From positions 124,001 to 188,000 of the forward strand of contig JAACJP010000016.1 of the NCBI GenBank assembly GCA_013368375.1: a stretch of 64,000 nucleotides of DNA, written 5' to 3'. The notes under the pieces are model-generated. The model had not been told where the DNA came from, did no database searches, and saw only the letters and a list, made by a program, of their open reading frames with translations. The position numbers were made by a program, and so were the translations under genes. The DNA comes from Tricholomella constricta (taxonomy: Eukaryota; Basidiomycota; Agaricomycetes; Agaricales; Lyophyllaceae). Positions 41,604 to 52,379 of the stretch are shown piece after piece. Within the stretch, counting starts at the first letter, position 1; each line of letters starts with the position of its first letter.

Positions 41604-43355
41604 ATGGCCCCCATCCCACTGACAGCTCCAGCATTTGCGGGCATTTATCAAGCGATTGAATACAACCAAGGTGATGTCAAGTTTGCGGGAGCTGTCCAGG
41701 ACGATCTCGAAGGAGAGCAAGAGGCAATGCCAGACATTTCTGCTGAGGACTGTATTCCAATTCCTGAGGAGCAAGCCAAGGCATTGGCCATCCCTGGTGG
41801 CATCGAACAACTGAACACTACTGTGACAAATGCCTCCAAAGGTGTGAAAGAAGACACCGATAAGCAGTACAAGCGGTATGTTTTTCCTATTACACTGTGG
41901 CGCATCTAGCCATAATTAAAAATGATATCAGGTTAGCGAAAAAATGCCTGGCTTTTCTCCATGGCCGCCATTTGCTAGACCCTGGTGCCAAGTTCTTCTG
42001 TGAGAGGCCACCGGAAAATGCACCACTCTTGATAGTTGCCTGGATTATGGATGCGCATGTACCAAAACTCAATCTTCAGAGCTAGGTATTGATTATTGAT
42101 ATATCAGGTGCGATGAAATGAATCTCGATGGCACCCTCAAGAAAATCAGCGAAACTCGAGAGACATACGCTCATGCACAAAAGATGCGAGCAGCAATGAC
42201 ATATGTCTTCGGAAGAGTTCACGGGCTTGGACACATAGCATGGCATCGTAACGAGGTCACCAAGCACATGGTGGGAAACCCCTCAGTTGGTGAGGCTGTG
42301 TCTAGTTATATGGTTAGTCTCAGGCGGAGAAAGGTTGACATATTTTGACTTGTGCGATGCAAAGATTCGTGTGCTGATGTTATCTTATTTTCAGGTTCAA
42401 GCTGGCGAAGTGGCAGTCAGTGCACGCGCTATAACACCTGTAAGATTGTCCGACTGAGGCCCCAATGTTCAATGTTCATTGAATGATGTGCACAGGCTAT
42501 CATGAGGGACCTTTACCACTTTAACCATCAGCCTCAATATTGGGAGATCCGCGATTACAGTCCAGGATCTCGCTCCAAGCAGAATGGAGCCTCGACCAAT
42601 CGACTTCATGAATGGGGATGGGGAATGTCACGCCGATTGCTGCATGCAGCATATACAATTTCATTTCTCTGTCTATTACGGTTTGATGAGGTCTTGAAAA
42701 TACAGCTTCACGACATTGAGCTAGTCAGCGAGACATGCATCAAGCTTACATTGCCATTCAGAAAAACAAATCAGTTTGGAGGTACAGTCTAAATTTGCGT
42801 TGCTTGATTTTGAAATCTGACATCGTTCTCTTTAGAAATTCAACCATTCTATCTTCACGCACTTTCAGACGAGGAGGCACATCTTTGTCCTGTCCGTGCT
42901 CTGTCAGAGTGGTTGCTAGCCTCGGACCTAAAGAGCGGATATCTGTTCCGAAGGGTTGCATCTGGTGATCGACTTGCAACAGCAAATGTCCCAATGGTAT
43001 GCTCATAATTCATTTTCATGACAATCGGCTCATATATGCCCAATGCCAGACAACTCAGCAGTTCCTTGAGCTCTTCAGAAACAATCTCCTGGACATCGGT
43101 GTCGACCCTTATCCCTACGGCACTCACTCATTCCGCCGGGGTGGATGTCAGTATCTTCATTGCTACCGCCGTTGGCATTTACGGAGACTCTGTGAGTGGG
43201 GTGGATGGAGTACTGAGTTCAGTCACTTGACAATTGTCAAGTATCTGATCTCGTCGAGTGATGATCCAATGGAGCCACGGGAGCATTTCTTCGATCCCAT
43301 GCAGATGCCAATGCTAAGATGCCCTGCCTGCGGAAGAACATGTCGTTGCTGCTGA
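41604..43355 (+). CDS. Tyrosine recombinase (Crypton-like DNA breaking-rejoining enzyme)
   Basis: The N-terminal part (MAPIPLTAPAFAGIYQAIEY to about residue 180) is helical and likely a core-binding SAM-like domain (LAKKCLAFLHGRHLLDP, AQKMRAAMTYVFGRVHGLG). The catalytic domain has the first Arg in SFLCLLRFDEVLKIQLHDIE, a Lys in LPFRKTNQFGG, the H-x-x-R box GTHSFRRGGCQYLH, a Trp-rich segment LCEWGGWS in place of the second His, and the nucleophile Tyr in LTIVKYLISSSDD. All residues needed for the phosphotyrosine reaction are visible. The extreme C-terminus is Cys-rich (RCPACGRTCRCC), possibly metal-binding. About eight introns; the frame is intact. It starts 98 bases after the XPG-like gene's stop. 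Its group among fungal YRs (Crypton versus others) cannot be fixed without alignment. Confidence 0.85.
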
Positions 43356-43429
43356 TAGCACTAAATAATGCCATGCTCTTCCGCCCTCACACATGTAACA
43401 TTACTGTTGTATCTAGATTATTATTGTAC

Positions 43430-45327
43430 CTAGAATTTATGCAACTTTCGATAATGATCTGCGATAGCCTGAGCTTTTGTCATGACCATCACCTGCCCGT
43501 TCTTTTGATATATAAATGTATTCTTGAACTCCTCACCATAGTGCTGCCGTGCCAGCTCTACGATCCGATTGTTCTCCAGCTCTCGCTGCTCTCGCAAGAT
43601 CTTATTAATAGCTGTCCATCCCATGTGTTTATCATTGACCGAGAATTCGGCCCAGAATGCCTCGGGAGTTCCTTGACGGAAGCGCGCCACGACAGCCTGC
43701 GATGGATGTTTCATCTTTTATCCAAGAATAAAAAGAAAAAAAATGAGCGGCGTCGCACCTTGCACTCCGAATACTGGTTTTTCATACCCCGCCACTGCGC
43801 TCCCTTCCAGTACTTGTACACAGTGGGCCAATAAACCATCGCAATTGGATGACCCTTGACCTTCAGGACTGAGTCGCCACGCCAGAACTCGGAGGTGTCG
43901 TCCCACATCTGATTGAGTGTTGGGATATGGCGAGCAAATGAGACCGACGGAGGGTTCGGCACATCTTTCTCATTGACGTTGATCACGACATTGTTGGCAA
44001 TTGTGAGAGTCCGGAATCGAGCAGCCGTGGGACAGGTAGAGATCGTTGTCGAGGAAGGGGCAGCCGGCATGGAGCAAGGGGTGGTAGGGGAGCCGGTGAG
44101 AGGACGTGAGACTAGGGAAAGCTGGGTGGAAGGAGAGGTGTTTGCGACGCATGCCAAAATATCTGCGAGCCTCGACTCTGTGCGCTCCATGTGTGTTCGA
44201 AAATCAGACGCCGCCACCACCGTCGAGTTCAACTGGACACAAGCACATTCAGCATTCACACTTGCTGAGGATTCAACAAGAAACTCACAGTGGTAGTGGT
44301 GGCAGTCGGTAGCGCTGCTGCTGCAGCAGGTGCCGTGGCTGGAGCACCCTGAACTTTGAGGGGCTTGTAGGGGAAGCGCCGAACGATGTTCTCGGCCTTT
44401 TGAAGACAGAAAGTGAACCAGTGCAAAAAGAGTGAGTCATGATGGAACGGAACGTACCCATGGCCGCAGCTGACTGACCTGTTCAGTCGTTCGATGGTCC
44501 TTGGACCGCTCCGTCGGAAGCTCATGGTAGCGGAGGGTATCGATGCCGGCGCCAGTGGGCAGTCCCATAAGCTCGTCGCGCCGGTTCGTAGATTGCTTCG
44601 GCTTCGACTTTGCTGTTCCCCTTGCACGTGGTCCTTTGTGGGTGACGCGAGAGCCTGGAAGAAGGCTGGCCAATGGGTGTCAAAAGATTGAATCAGCAAT
44701 GAATAGATAGTAGAGGTGAATGGATATATGTACCTTGCCCACGCCTCCTGATTCGAGCTGAACTCCTCGAGGTGTTGCTTGAGCGTCGCGACGTTCCCGG
44801 AGTGAGGAAGGTGAAACTCTTGGCACCAGTCCTTCAGCATAGCCTTCCGGGCCCCCTCCCTGTTTCGAAACGGTCAGAGAGCTGCGCAATAAAGTAAACA
44901 AAGAGAGCACACAGCACACTCACAGCGTGTGGTAGATAACCTCATGCTTGCCGTCGGCACCAATGCAGCCTGGAAAGGGGAGCTCGGCGCTTCCATCTGC
45001 GTTGACGCGCGGGCGGGGATGGACCGCAGAGTCGTTGCAGTTGTCGTCGAGAGCCGGTGGTGGTGGTGGTAGTGGTGGTGCAGCAGCGAGCGAGGGCGTG
45101 GGAGGAGCAGGAGCAGGAGCGGCCTTCGACGGCCTTGAGTTGTTGCAGTTGTCGTCGAGAGCCGGTGGTGGTGGTGGTGGTGTAGCAGCGAGCGAGTTGT
45201 CGTCGAGAGCCGGTGGTGGTGGTGGTAGTGGTGGTGCAGCAGCGAGCGAGGGCGTGGGAGGAGCAGGAGCAGGAGCGGCCGTCGCCGTCGACGGCCTTGG
45301 AAGGGTCGCCAGGTTGATCTCCATGCG
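43430..45327 (-). CDS. SAP-domain DNA-binding protein of the recombinase block
   Basis: Start at MEINLATLPRPSTATAAPAP (45327; an in-frame ATG at 45393 is an alternative). The first about 130 residues are Pro/Ala-rich and built from a duplicated unit. After HEVIYHTL and an intron comes a SAP motif, MLKDWCQEFHLPHSGNVATL followed by KQHLEEF, the helix-turn-helix that binds AT-rich DNA. A basic linker (KGPRARGTAKSKPKQSTNRR) follows, then a conserved-looking C-terminal domain: TLNQMWDDTSEFWRGDSVLK, PIAMVYWPTVYKYWKGAQW, FRQGTPEAFWAEFSVNDKHM, NGQVMVMTKAQAIADHYRKL. The stop is at 43430, only 74 bases from the recombinase stop, convergent. The function of the C-terminal domain is not known to me. Five or six introns; the frame is intact at every join I checked. 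Confidence 0.7.
45040..45300. repeat. Coding minisatellite in the SAP-protein N-terminus
   Basis: A block of about 80 bases beginning GTCGTCGAGAGCCGGTGGTG occurs at about 45043 and again at about 45198, with a shorter partial copy between (about 45146-45200). It encodes repeated PPPPPALDDN and APAPPTPSLAAAPPL segments. The copies stay in frame. Confidence 0.7.
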
Positions 45328-46408
45328 CAGGGGCAGTCGGGGAGGCAGGAGCCGGATCACAACAGCCGTCGCAGCGAGAGCGGCACCCAACACGAGAGAA
45401 AGGAGGATGAGGACGAGGCTGAGGCTGAGCTCGAGCTCAGGCTCCGTGAGCAGCGCTGCTGGTGTGGTTCTGGTGCCGGGCGGCGGCGGCGGCGGCGGCG
45501 ACGACGATGACGAGGACGAGGGCGGGGGCTCGCGTTCGGGTCCGGGACCGAGGGCGACGATCGAGCCATCGAGAACGACCGATCTGTGTGGGTGTCAGTG
45601 AGCAACGATCGCCGCCAGCGAGAGAACGGCAGGCGGCGGCCAGCGACGGCGTCAGGAACAAACAGTCAAACCGACGCAGACGGTCGCCGGAGCCGAGCAG
45701 GGCACGCCCCCGCGGGAAAGGGGGGCCCCTGGGCGTGACACACGTGAGCGTGGGAGCACCCCCACCGTCTTTTCTCAGAGGGAAGTGCTCGCCGGTTCAA
45801 CGAAGAGCCATCTCGGGTGTGTCCCCCTCTTGCTGCTTGGGTTAGGGTCTGCCGTCTCGGCTGCTTTTTGGGGCGACCTCGCCATGGGCGGCAGCGCTCG
45901 TCCGCTGGCGCGCGGCGGCACTGGTCTGCTCCATGTTGTGTGTGCCGTTTCCACGAGGCGTACTTTCATCGGTGGGAGAGACAGCCCGCCCAGTGCGGTG
46001 GTCCCAGGTGGGATATTCGGGTCCGAGTTTCGCGGTTTCGCAGACTCGTTCGTAAGCGGCTCATGCGTTGAGCCCAGATTATCTGCAGGCCCGAGGCTGA
46101 GTGGTATCTTATTGGGCGCAGCAGCAGGATCTCCCGTACTGCTCTTCTCCCTGTACATAGTGACTTTGTCTACTACTTTTTTAGTTTTTGTTTTTCAGTG
46201 ATGGTGGTTCGAACCTGAGGGTGTTTGTGGCGGGTGTCCCACGTCAACAAAGCTCACTTACCTTGTGCATCTGCGTCATCGACCCCTGATTGTACCTACC
46301 GGCCTTTGCGGCCCGATCGCCAACTTGCTTTCGATAGTTCATGATCTTGCCACTTTCAGTCACTCACTACACACAAGCACGTCAAGAGCCTTTTATCGGA
46401 ACACCGCA
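45328..46408. other. GC-rich flank between SAP gene and carboxylesterase
   Basis: No domain was recognised. Opposing open frames at about 45775-46201 (a plus frame with hydrophobic stretches, a minus frame rich in Pro) look compositional. A right end of the recombinase element could lie here, but I see no terminal repeat. It also contains the carboxylesterase promoter. Confidence 0.35.
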
Positions 46409-48516
46409 ATGCTCAATCCTCATTTGCACGAAGAGCTCGCAAAGAACCAAGCGAGGGTCGTCGTAAAGACGCGCTTTGGGCCTGTGACTGGCGGTCGTGC
46501 ATCGACAGGGACTGCAGTATTCTTGGGTAACAGACTAAACAAACGCCTTAACCTATCCTCTCACAATATCTAACGGTTTCCTGGCCTATAGAAATACCGT
46601 ATGCACTCCCGCCAGCTCGCTTTGAAGATCCGGTTCCTCTCCCGGATGACTTCCGGTATGAGGACAAGGAGTACATCCGCGAGGAAACATGTAGGTTTCA
46701 GTCATATTGGACGGAGGCTTGTGTGCTGACTGAGGGATGGCGCGGACGTAGATGGTGTCCAACCTAACAATGACGGTCAGGCGCGAGGTGAGTCTTCATA
46801 CATTTATCAATACTTAGCTTTCCATCGCGGATACTACGATTTATGTAGACACACCTTTTGAGGATAAAGTGGGACTAGGAAGCCCTTCAGAGAACCCGTT
46901 CGTACCTTATTGCTCCCTCGAACTACTGGGTTAACACTTCTATAAGATTGTTCTTGAACATCGTCGCGCCCCCGTCCTTCCCAGAACAGAGGAACTTTCC
47001 AGTGAAAATATACATTCATGGAGGGTTAGTATTGCTGTTCGTAAACATGCATTAAATCAAATACCACCCATTGTACCTGCTTAGGTTCCTTCAATTTGGC
47101 TCCCCGCACACCCTGGGTTCCCAAGCACAGTACATTGCGGCCGAGCGTTCCGAGGTCTGGGTAAATATTGGCTATCGGCTGTCAGCTTTTGGATTTTTGG
47201 CGTGCGACAAACCGTTGTTGAAAGGCAACTATGGCTTTAAAGATCAGTGGCTGGCCTTGGAGTGGGTCAAAGCCAATATCGCTGCATTCGGAGGTTTGCC
47301 ATACCTACTCGCTTTCTGCGTGTCACTCAGAACTGCTCGTAGGAAACCCTGACGACATCCAGCTGACTGGTTTATCCGCGGGTAGGTCTCGCTAGCTCGA
47401 AAGTAGGCTGTTGAAGTATTCACATCACGTCATTGGAAAGGAGCACACTCTGTACATCAACTACTTCACCATGCATCGCGCCTGCCAGAGGGACAGAAAG
47501 CGCCATTCCATTCGGCGATTCTGCAGTCCAATGCAATCTTGTCGGTATAATTTCAACCCGTATGGTTTGATCTGATCATTCGTACCGCTCCAGGACGAAC
47601 CCTTCGACGCCAAAAGAATATCGTGTCCAGTTCCAAGCCCTTTGCAGGGCACTTGGGCTGGATCCCGAGTCTCCGGATATACTGGCGACGCTGCAGGATC
47701 GCGTCAAGGTCCCATGGTCATCCATCACGCATGCCATTGAGACAGACATGCTAGGCACCAACGGCACCTTCCGCGGGTGTTTAGTTGAAGACTGGCTGGT
47801 GACTTCCCCTGACCCTATGACCTGGCAGCGCTCCGGAGGTTTGGCCAAGGGACTCCGAGAACACGGAGTGCGCAGCATTGTAGTTGGCGATTTGGCAGAG
47901 GAATGGTACCTTTACTCCATCGCGCATCCTATACATACAACCGCGGACGTCGCGCCGAATCTTAGGCGATACTTCCCCCAGGATGTTGTCGATGGCTTGA
48001 TACAGAAATGGCGAACTATTCCAGATGACGCGGGGAGCGAGGAGGCTCAGAAGCTGTATGGCGAGATTCTGAGCTGCGGACAGGTGCATCTACCTATTCG
48101 ACTCCTTGTCGAGGATTTGCACGCTGCAAACTTCCCCGTGTTTCGATATTATATCGAATGGACGCCTGAGCAGCATCGTGTAGAAGGTCAGTTCTCGACG
48201 ATATATTTTGGACGACATGATTTCTCAAGGGATATATATCTCAGGCTACGTTACGCATGGGACAGATCGATGTCTTTGGGCGCTCAGGGTACCAACTCTC
48301 GAGCCACATGAAGTGGAGGTCGCGAAGAGGTGGCTTGACAGGATCGATGCGGAAATTAAGCAGCTCGAGAAGGAAGATAAACCTGCGCGGGGGATTAAGG
48401 CTATCTTGACCCTCGGAGAGGATAGGGAAATTCGATGGACAGAGGATAAAAAGTGGGATGAGCTCATCGCGCTGAAAGGTGTTCTTCCTGGAAATATCGT
48501 GGCAGGATCAACTTGA
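46409..48516 (+). CDS. Type-B carboxylesterase/lipase family protein
   Basis: Alpha/beta-hydrolase acting on carboxylic esters. The start MLNPHLHEELAKNQARVVV (46409) has no signal peptide, so it is probably intracellular. Family landmarks: GPVTGGRASTGTAVFLEIPY, the oxyanion segment KIYIHGGFLQFGSPHTLGSQ, the YRLSAFGFLA block, and NYGFKDQWLALEWVKANIAA followed by FGGNPDDIQLTGLSAGAHSV. The nucleophile is the Ser of GLSAG (intron immediately after, about 47380-47442). A later acidic site (VGDLAEEW) and the His in GYVTHGTD are candidate triad members. The chain ends VLPGNIVAGST. Eight or so introns. The genomic position between two mobile-element clusters is notable, but the gene looks intact. Confidence 0.88.
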
Positions 48517-49459
48517 GGTGAAAGGATGTATGCATGTAAATGTACTCAAATTGGATTTCAAGGATGTTAATAAACATTGAACTGGCGGAAGATGTATCCA
48601 ACTGACTAGTATTTGAGTACCCGGGCCTGGTAAGAGTGGTTTTGGATGGCGCCAAGGAAATGGATGATTTAAATATGTAGGATGTGAATCTATTTTTGGT
48701 CGTTTGCCAAGCCACGCAGGTTTCGTCCCACTTCAACTTAGCCCTTCTTCCCTACACTAGGTCCTCTGCCGTACATTTTCGAGGAGCTCAAACCCGCAAC
48801 TCACTTTCTTGTCTGCTACGCTACTGGAGCAAATCACGCCTTCGCTCACCAGAAATGTACATTCTGCGGTGATCTCGACTCGCGGTGCGAAAGTCGAAGT
48901 CATCGACATGGCCATCTACAGGCGGGTGGACTAAGCCTTGGCGGCCCGGTATCTCAAAGGCTCTGCTTCTAGTTGATTGATTTCAAGCGAGGCGGAACCG
49001 ACACTAGACATACAACCTTGAATAAAAGCGTCAGATTCGTTGGTCAGGTGCTTCCATTTTCACTTTTCGAAGGGCCCATCGTTCCGCAATTCTTTCAAAG
49101 TGTCTCCTGTCGGGTCAAAGCAATGCGGCCTAAATAACATGCTCGCCACCTACTTGCGCGCCCACATAACGGTTGGTCCAACCCATCGCGTGGCTTTGAA
49201 CTTGCATCCTCGGCTCGGAGGCTGTTTCGTCGCGGCCCGGTTCACCTCCTGCAATGTAACATGTCTCTCCCTATCATTGTCGACGGGTAAATGTTCAATG
49301 ATACTCAGAGGTTCTCGTCGTCTACTTTCGATGACGGGCCGGACGGGATACGCGTGGTCCTGAACACATGCAATTGTCGGAACTTCTAGGGATATAAGGG
49401 CCCAGAAACTCTTGCTACCCCCTTAACATCCCTCATTGTACATCTCTACAATCTACAAA
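48517..49459. other. Intergenic, pectate lyase promoter region
   Basis: No coding sequence was recognised. The 60-80 bases before 49460 are C/T-rich (CCCCCTTAACATCCCTCATT), the pyrimidine-rich leader often seen before highly expressed secreted-protein genes. Confidence 0.35.
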
Positions 49460-50964
49460 ATGTTGTCTTCAAAGTTCCTCACTCTTGTGGTCATGGGCGC
49501 GCTTGCTGCAGCCGAACCGTAGGTGCTATCTTCATCGCTATCAACGACGGCCCTTACCTCTGATCTTTCTCTAAAGCTTGGAGCGCCGCACAGCCACCAA
49601 CGTGTTCCCTACACCTCCAACTACAAGCTCGCTCAGCAAGCCGATCACGGTCGCAAAAGGCACGACCTTCACTCCCGCCCAGGCATACACCAGATATGAC
49701 CGGGGCTCTGGTGCTTGCAACGGCCAGGCAGAAGGTGGTGACTCCGATGCGGTATTCCTCCTCGAGGAAGGCGCGACGTTGAGCCGAGTTGTCATCGGAG
49801 CGAACCAAGCTGAGGGAGTACACTGCCTTGGTGCGTTCTAGTGGGTTCGATATTAGTACTGTAATCGTTGCTCATCCTCTCCATAGGCTCCTGCACTCTG
49901 GATCACGTTTTTTTTGAGGTACGGATATGCGAAAAAACTCACACCGATTGCGGTAAAGTTTATGTGTAATTCAGGACGTATGTGAAGATGCCATCACCAT
50001 TAAACAGACAAGCGGAATCTCTCGCATCAACTACGGAGGTGTCAGTATCTCTCATTTCTATGAAATTCTTCCTACACTGATCTAAACAATGTTCCTATAG
50101 GCCAAGGTAAAGCATTCTGATTGGTGGGATCAAATATGCCATATCTGACGCTTGAGTTGATCAGCACGCCTCAGACAAGGGTTGGTGTTTCTCTCACTTT
50201 TTCGACAATTTTAGTTCTCTGCTAATGGTTTATATCCAGTTGTGCAGCACAATGGCGGTGGAACTGTACGTGCTAGCGATTTCGTTTCGTGAACAGAGCT
50301 GAAGCTTCAATGTCATAGGTCATCATCAACTCTGTAAGCCATTACACTCTGATCTGTTATTGGTAACCTGAATCCGCCCTCAAGTTCTACGTCGAAGATT
50401 TCGGAAAACTATATCGCAGCGTACGCTTTTCATCTCATCTGCACTGAATTGAATCTGACACATTCAATATTCACCAGTGCGGCAACTGCGGGACACAATA
50501 CGCTCGCCATGTCGAGGCAAGTTTCTATGGCTGCATACTCACTGGAGCTCAGTTGATATGGTTCATTGATCAATTCAGATAAATGATGTCTGGGCCGTCT
50601 CAGGCTCTGTCCTTGCGGGTATCAACACGTAAGACAGCCTTATTCTCCCGTTTGCAAGTAATTCTCACAATTTTTTTTTGCATTAGGAACTACGGAGAGT
50701 GAGTACATTTTCGGTCCTCAACTTTCACTCAATGCCGAGCTATGACTTTCTCTCTACACTGCAACGATCAGGACCACCAAGGCGACTAGCGTGAAGACCA
50801 TCTGTCAGAAGTACACCGGTAACAACAGCGGTGCGGAACCAGTCGCAACTGGAAGTGGTCCCGACAGCAAAGTGGGTTTCAAAGCTCCTCTGTTCGATGT
50901 CGAATTGTGACTTATCCCGCGAATTTAGTACTGCCTGTACTCTGCCTCTGATATTACCTCCTAG
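49460..50964 (+). CDS. Secreted pectate lyase, PL3 family
   Basis: Extracellular Ca-dependent enzyme cleaving pectate by beta-elimination. The start [20 protein letters not shown] gives a signal peptide followed by LERR, a Kex2-type dibasic site. Catalytic-domain landmarks are [75 protein letters not shown], and the end [12 protein letters not shown] with the stop at 50962-50964. Even spacing of Cys pairs agrees with the secreted PL3 fold. The gene is split into about 13 very small exons, including a 6-base exon at 50101-50106 (GCCAAG, encoding Ala-Lys). All joins keep the frame. Such enzymes serve plant-litter or plant-cell-wall degradation. Confidence 0.9.
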
Positions 50965-52379
50965 GTTAACGAGGTTGAAAGAAGGGGCAGATTGACATGA
51001 TGCTATGGTTCAATCTAAGTAACTATTGCAGCGATACAGTTACATGTCTGTATCTTCAAATCCGAGGTTCTTCAGAAATCCACGTTTAAATTGTGCGAAG
51101 CGCAGGCTGCGCACCATTTCGCGATACAAAGGCGTATCACATTCAACGAGGAACCTCATGTACCTTCAGCCTCCTTTACTAGCACTCAAGCGTATCCTTC
51201 AGCCAAATTTCTCAGTAGCCTTTCAATTCTAAGAGGGATGAGCCCAATCGAGTCCCCTATGACGGGAATGGCTTGACGTAAAATGGACGACATCATTGAA
51301 AGCGATATGCCAAGAGAAGTACCTCCGTCAGATGTAGCAATACGCTGGTTCGAGCTCGGAGGCTACATGGAGGACAACATCGTTTGCCGCGACAGTTTCT
51401 AAGGAAGACCTGTGGCTATTCTGCAGTTTCATCTCGAAAAACAAAACGAAAAACTTACGTTTGACAGCAATGTCCTCCAGGTTTCCGAATAAGTCCAAAT
51501 ATCGAGGGTTGTTGCGCACTGGGGTCACCATTCCGCCAATGGACGTAGACTGGACTCATGGGTGGTGTACTGCAAAAAGACCTACGAGCAAACTGAGTTA
51601 CTATAGACACTGAGAGACGTTTTGTTCGCACACGTGGGAGAGGAAGTGATTCGAGAAAATGTACAGGCGTTGCATTGTTAGGACCTTCGATGTAGCCATA
51701 TCTTGCATCTAGCTTGACCTGTTCAATTGGTTAACATGTATCGAGGCTCTAGACAACCTGAATGGAACCCTTGAGGCCCATCGGGATGAAGTCAGGATGC
51801 AGAACACCAGTTTAAACCATTTTATCTGGGTGGCCATTTGGGCCCCAGTTTAGCTAAGAGAGCACGTTGCGCCAGTGGGAAGGTTCTTGGACCCAGTTGG
51901 ATGGAAAGTATGTGCCACAGTTAGGATGGAGTACACGCGTACAGTCGCTTCGAATTTCAAAAGTTCCAAGAAGTTCTAGGCAAGATGATGGACGTTCCAG
52001 ATCTCCCTGATCAGAAATTTGAGGGATGGGATTTCGAAAGTCAAGTGAACACTGTGGAGAACCTCTACAGCTCTTTCTCCCCTACACCGCCAAATGGACC
52101 TCATGTGGTCGCGATAGCATCAGGGAATGTGGCCAATATATTGTTGATTGATATAGAGACGGCGTGTGAGCCCATCTCGGGCTCTCATGTCATTTTTTGC
52201 GGCGAGGCTACGTGTAAGCCATGTTGTAGCCATCATATCTCGACGGAGGATGGCCAGGCCCATCTGTAATATATGTTGCGTCCTGACATGTCTGCAAGGC
52301 ATTACTCTCATGTCTTACACGTAGTGAATGGTCAATATTCATGAATTTTGTCCATGACCTGTCTACATGCCTCACAGGC
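50965..52379. other. Intergenic, no gene recognised
   Basis: Short open frames at 51328-51531 (-) and 51985-52269 (+, MMDVPDLPDQKFEGWDFESQ) have no domain I recognise. This region should include the downstream end of the tnp2-like transposon, but no terminal repeat was spotted. Confidence 0.35.

Larger units (their letters stand above)
39523..45327. mobile_element. Candidate tyrosine-recombinase mobile element (XPG-like + YR + SAP genes)
   Basis: Three genes are packed with 98- and 74-base gaps: an XPG/FEN-like protein (+), a tyrosine recombinase (+) and a SAP-domain protein (-, convergent). Neighbouring sequence on both sides is gene-poor or transposon-derived. Tyrosine-recombinase DNA transposons (Cryptons and relatives) usually have one gene, so a nuclease-fold partner and a DNA-binding partner would be an unusual complement. 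Element ends were not found; the coordinates given are only those of the genes. Confidence 0.5.

Noticed and set aside
39523..45327. Starship giant transposon led by a DUF3435 captain
   Set aside because: The recombinase does not show the ascomycete captain signature I know, and no boundaries or cargo set could be drawn; Crypton-like is the safer wording.
44948..45601. Plus-strand open frame of 217 codons rich in Gly/Ala/Ser
   Set aside because: Shadow of the repeat-encoded Pro/Ala-rich exon of the SAP protein on the opposite strand; no start context or domain.
45775..46201. Possible small membrane protein or second LINE ORF1 fragment
   Set aside because: Overlapping open frames on both strands in GC-rich DNA, with no domain and no splice support.
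46200..46220. GGTTCGAACC resembling a tRNA T-loop/B box
   Set aside because: It is a simple palindrome; no A box, acceptor stem or anticodon arm can be folded around it on either strand.
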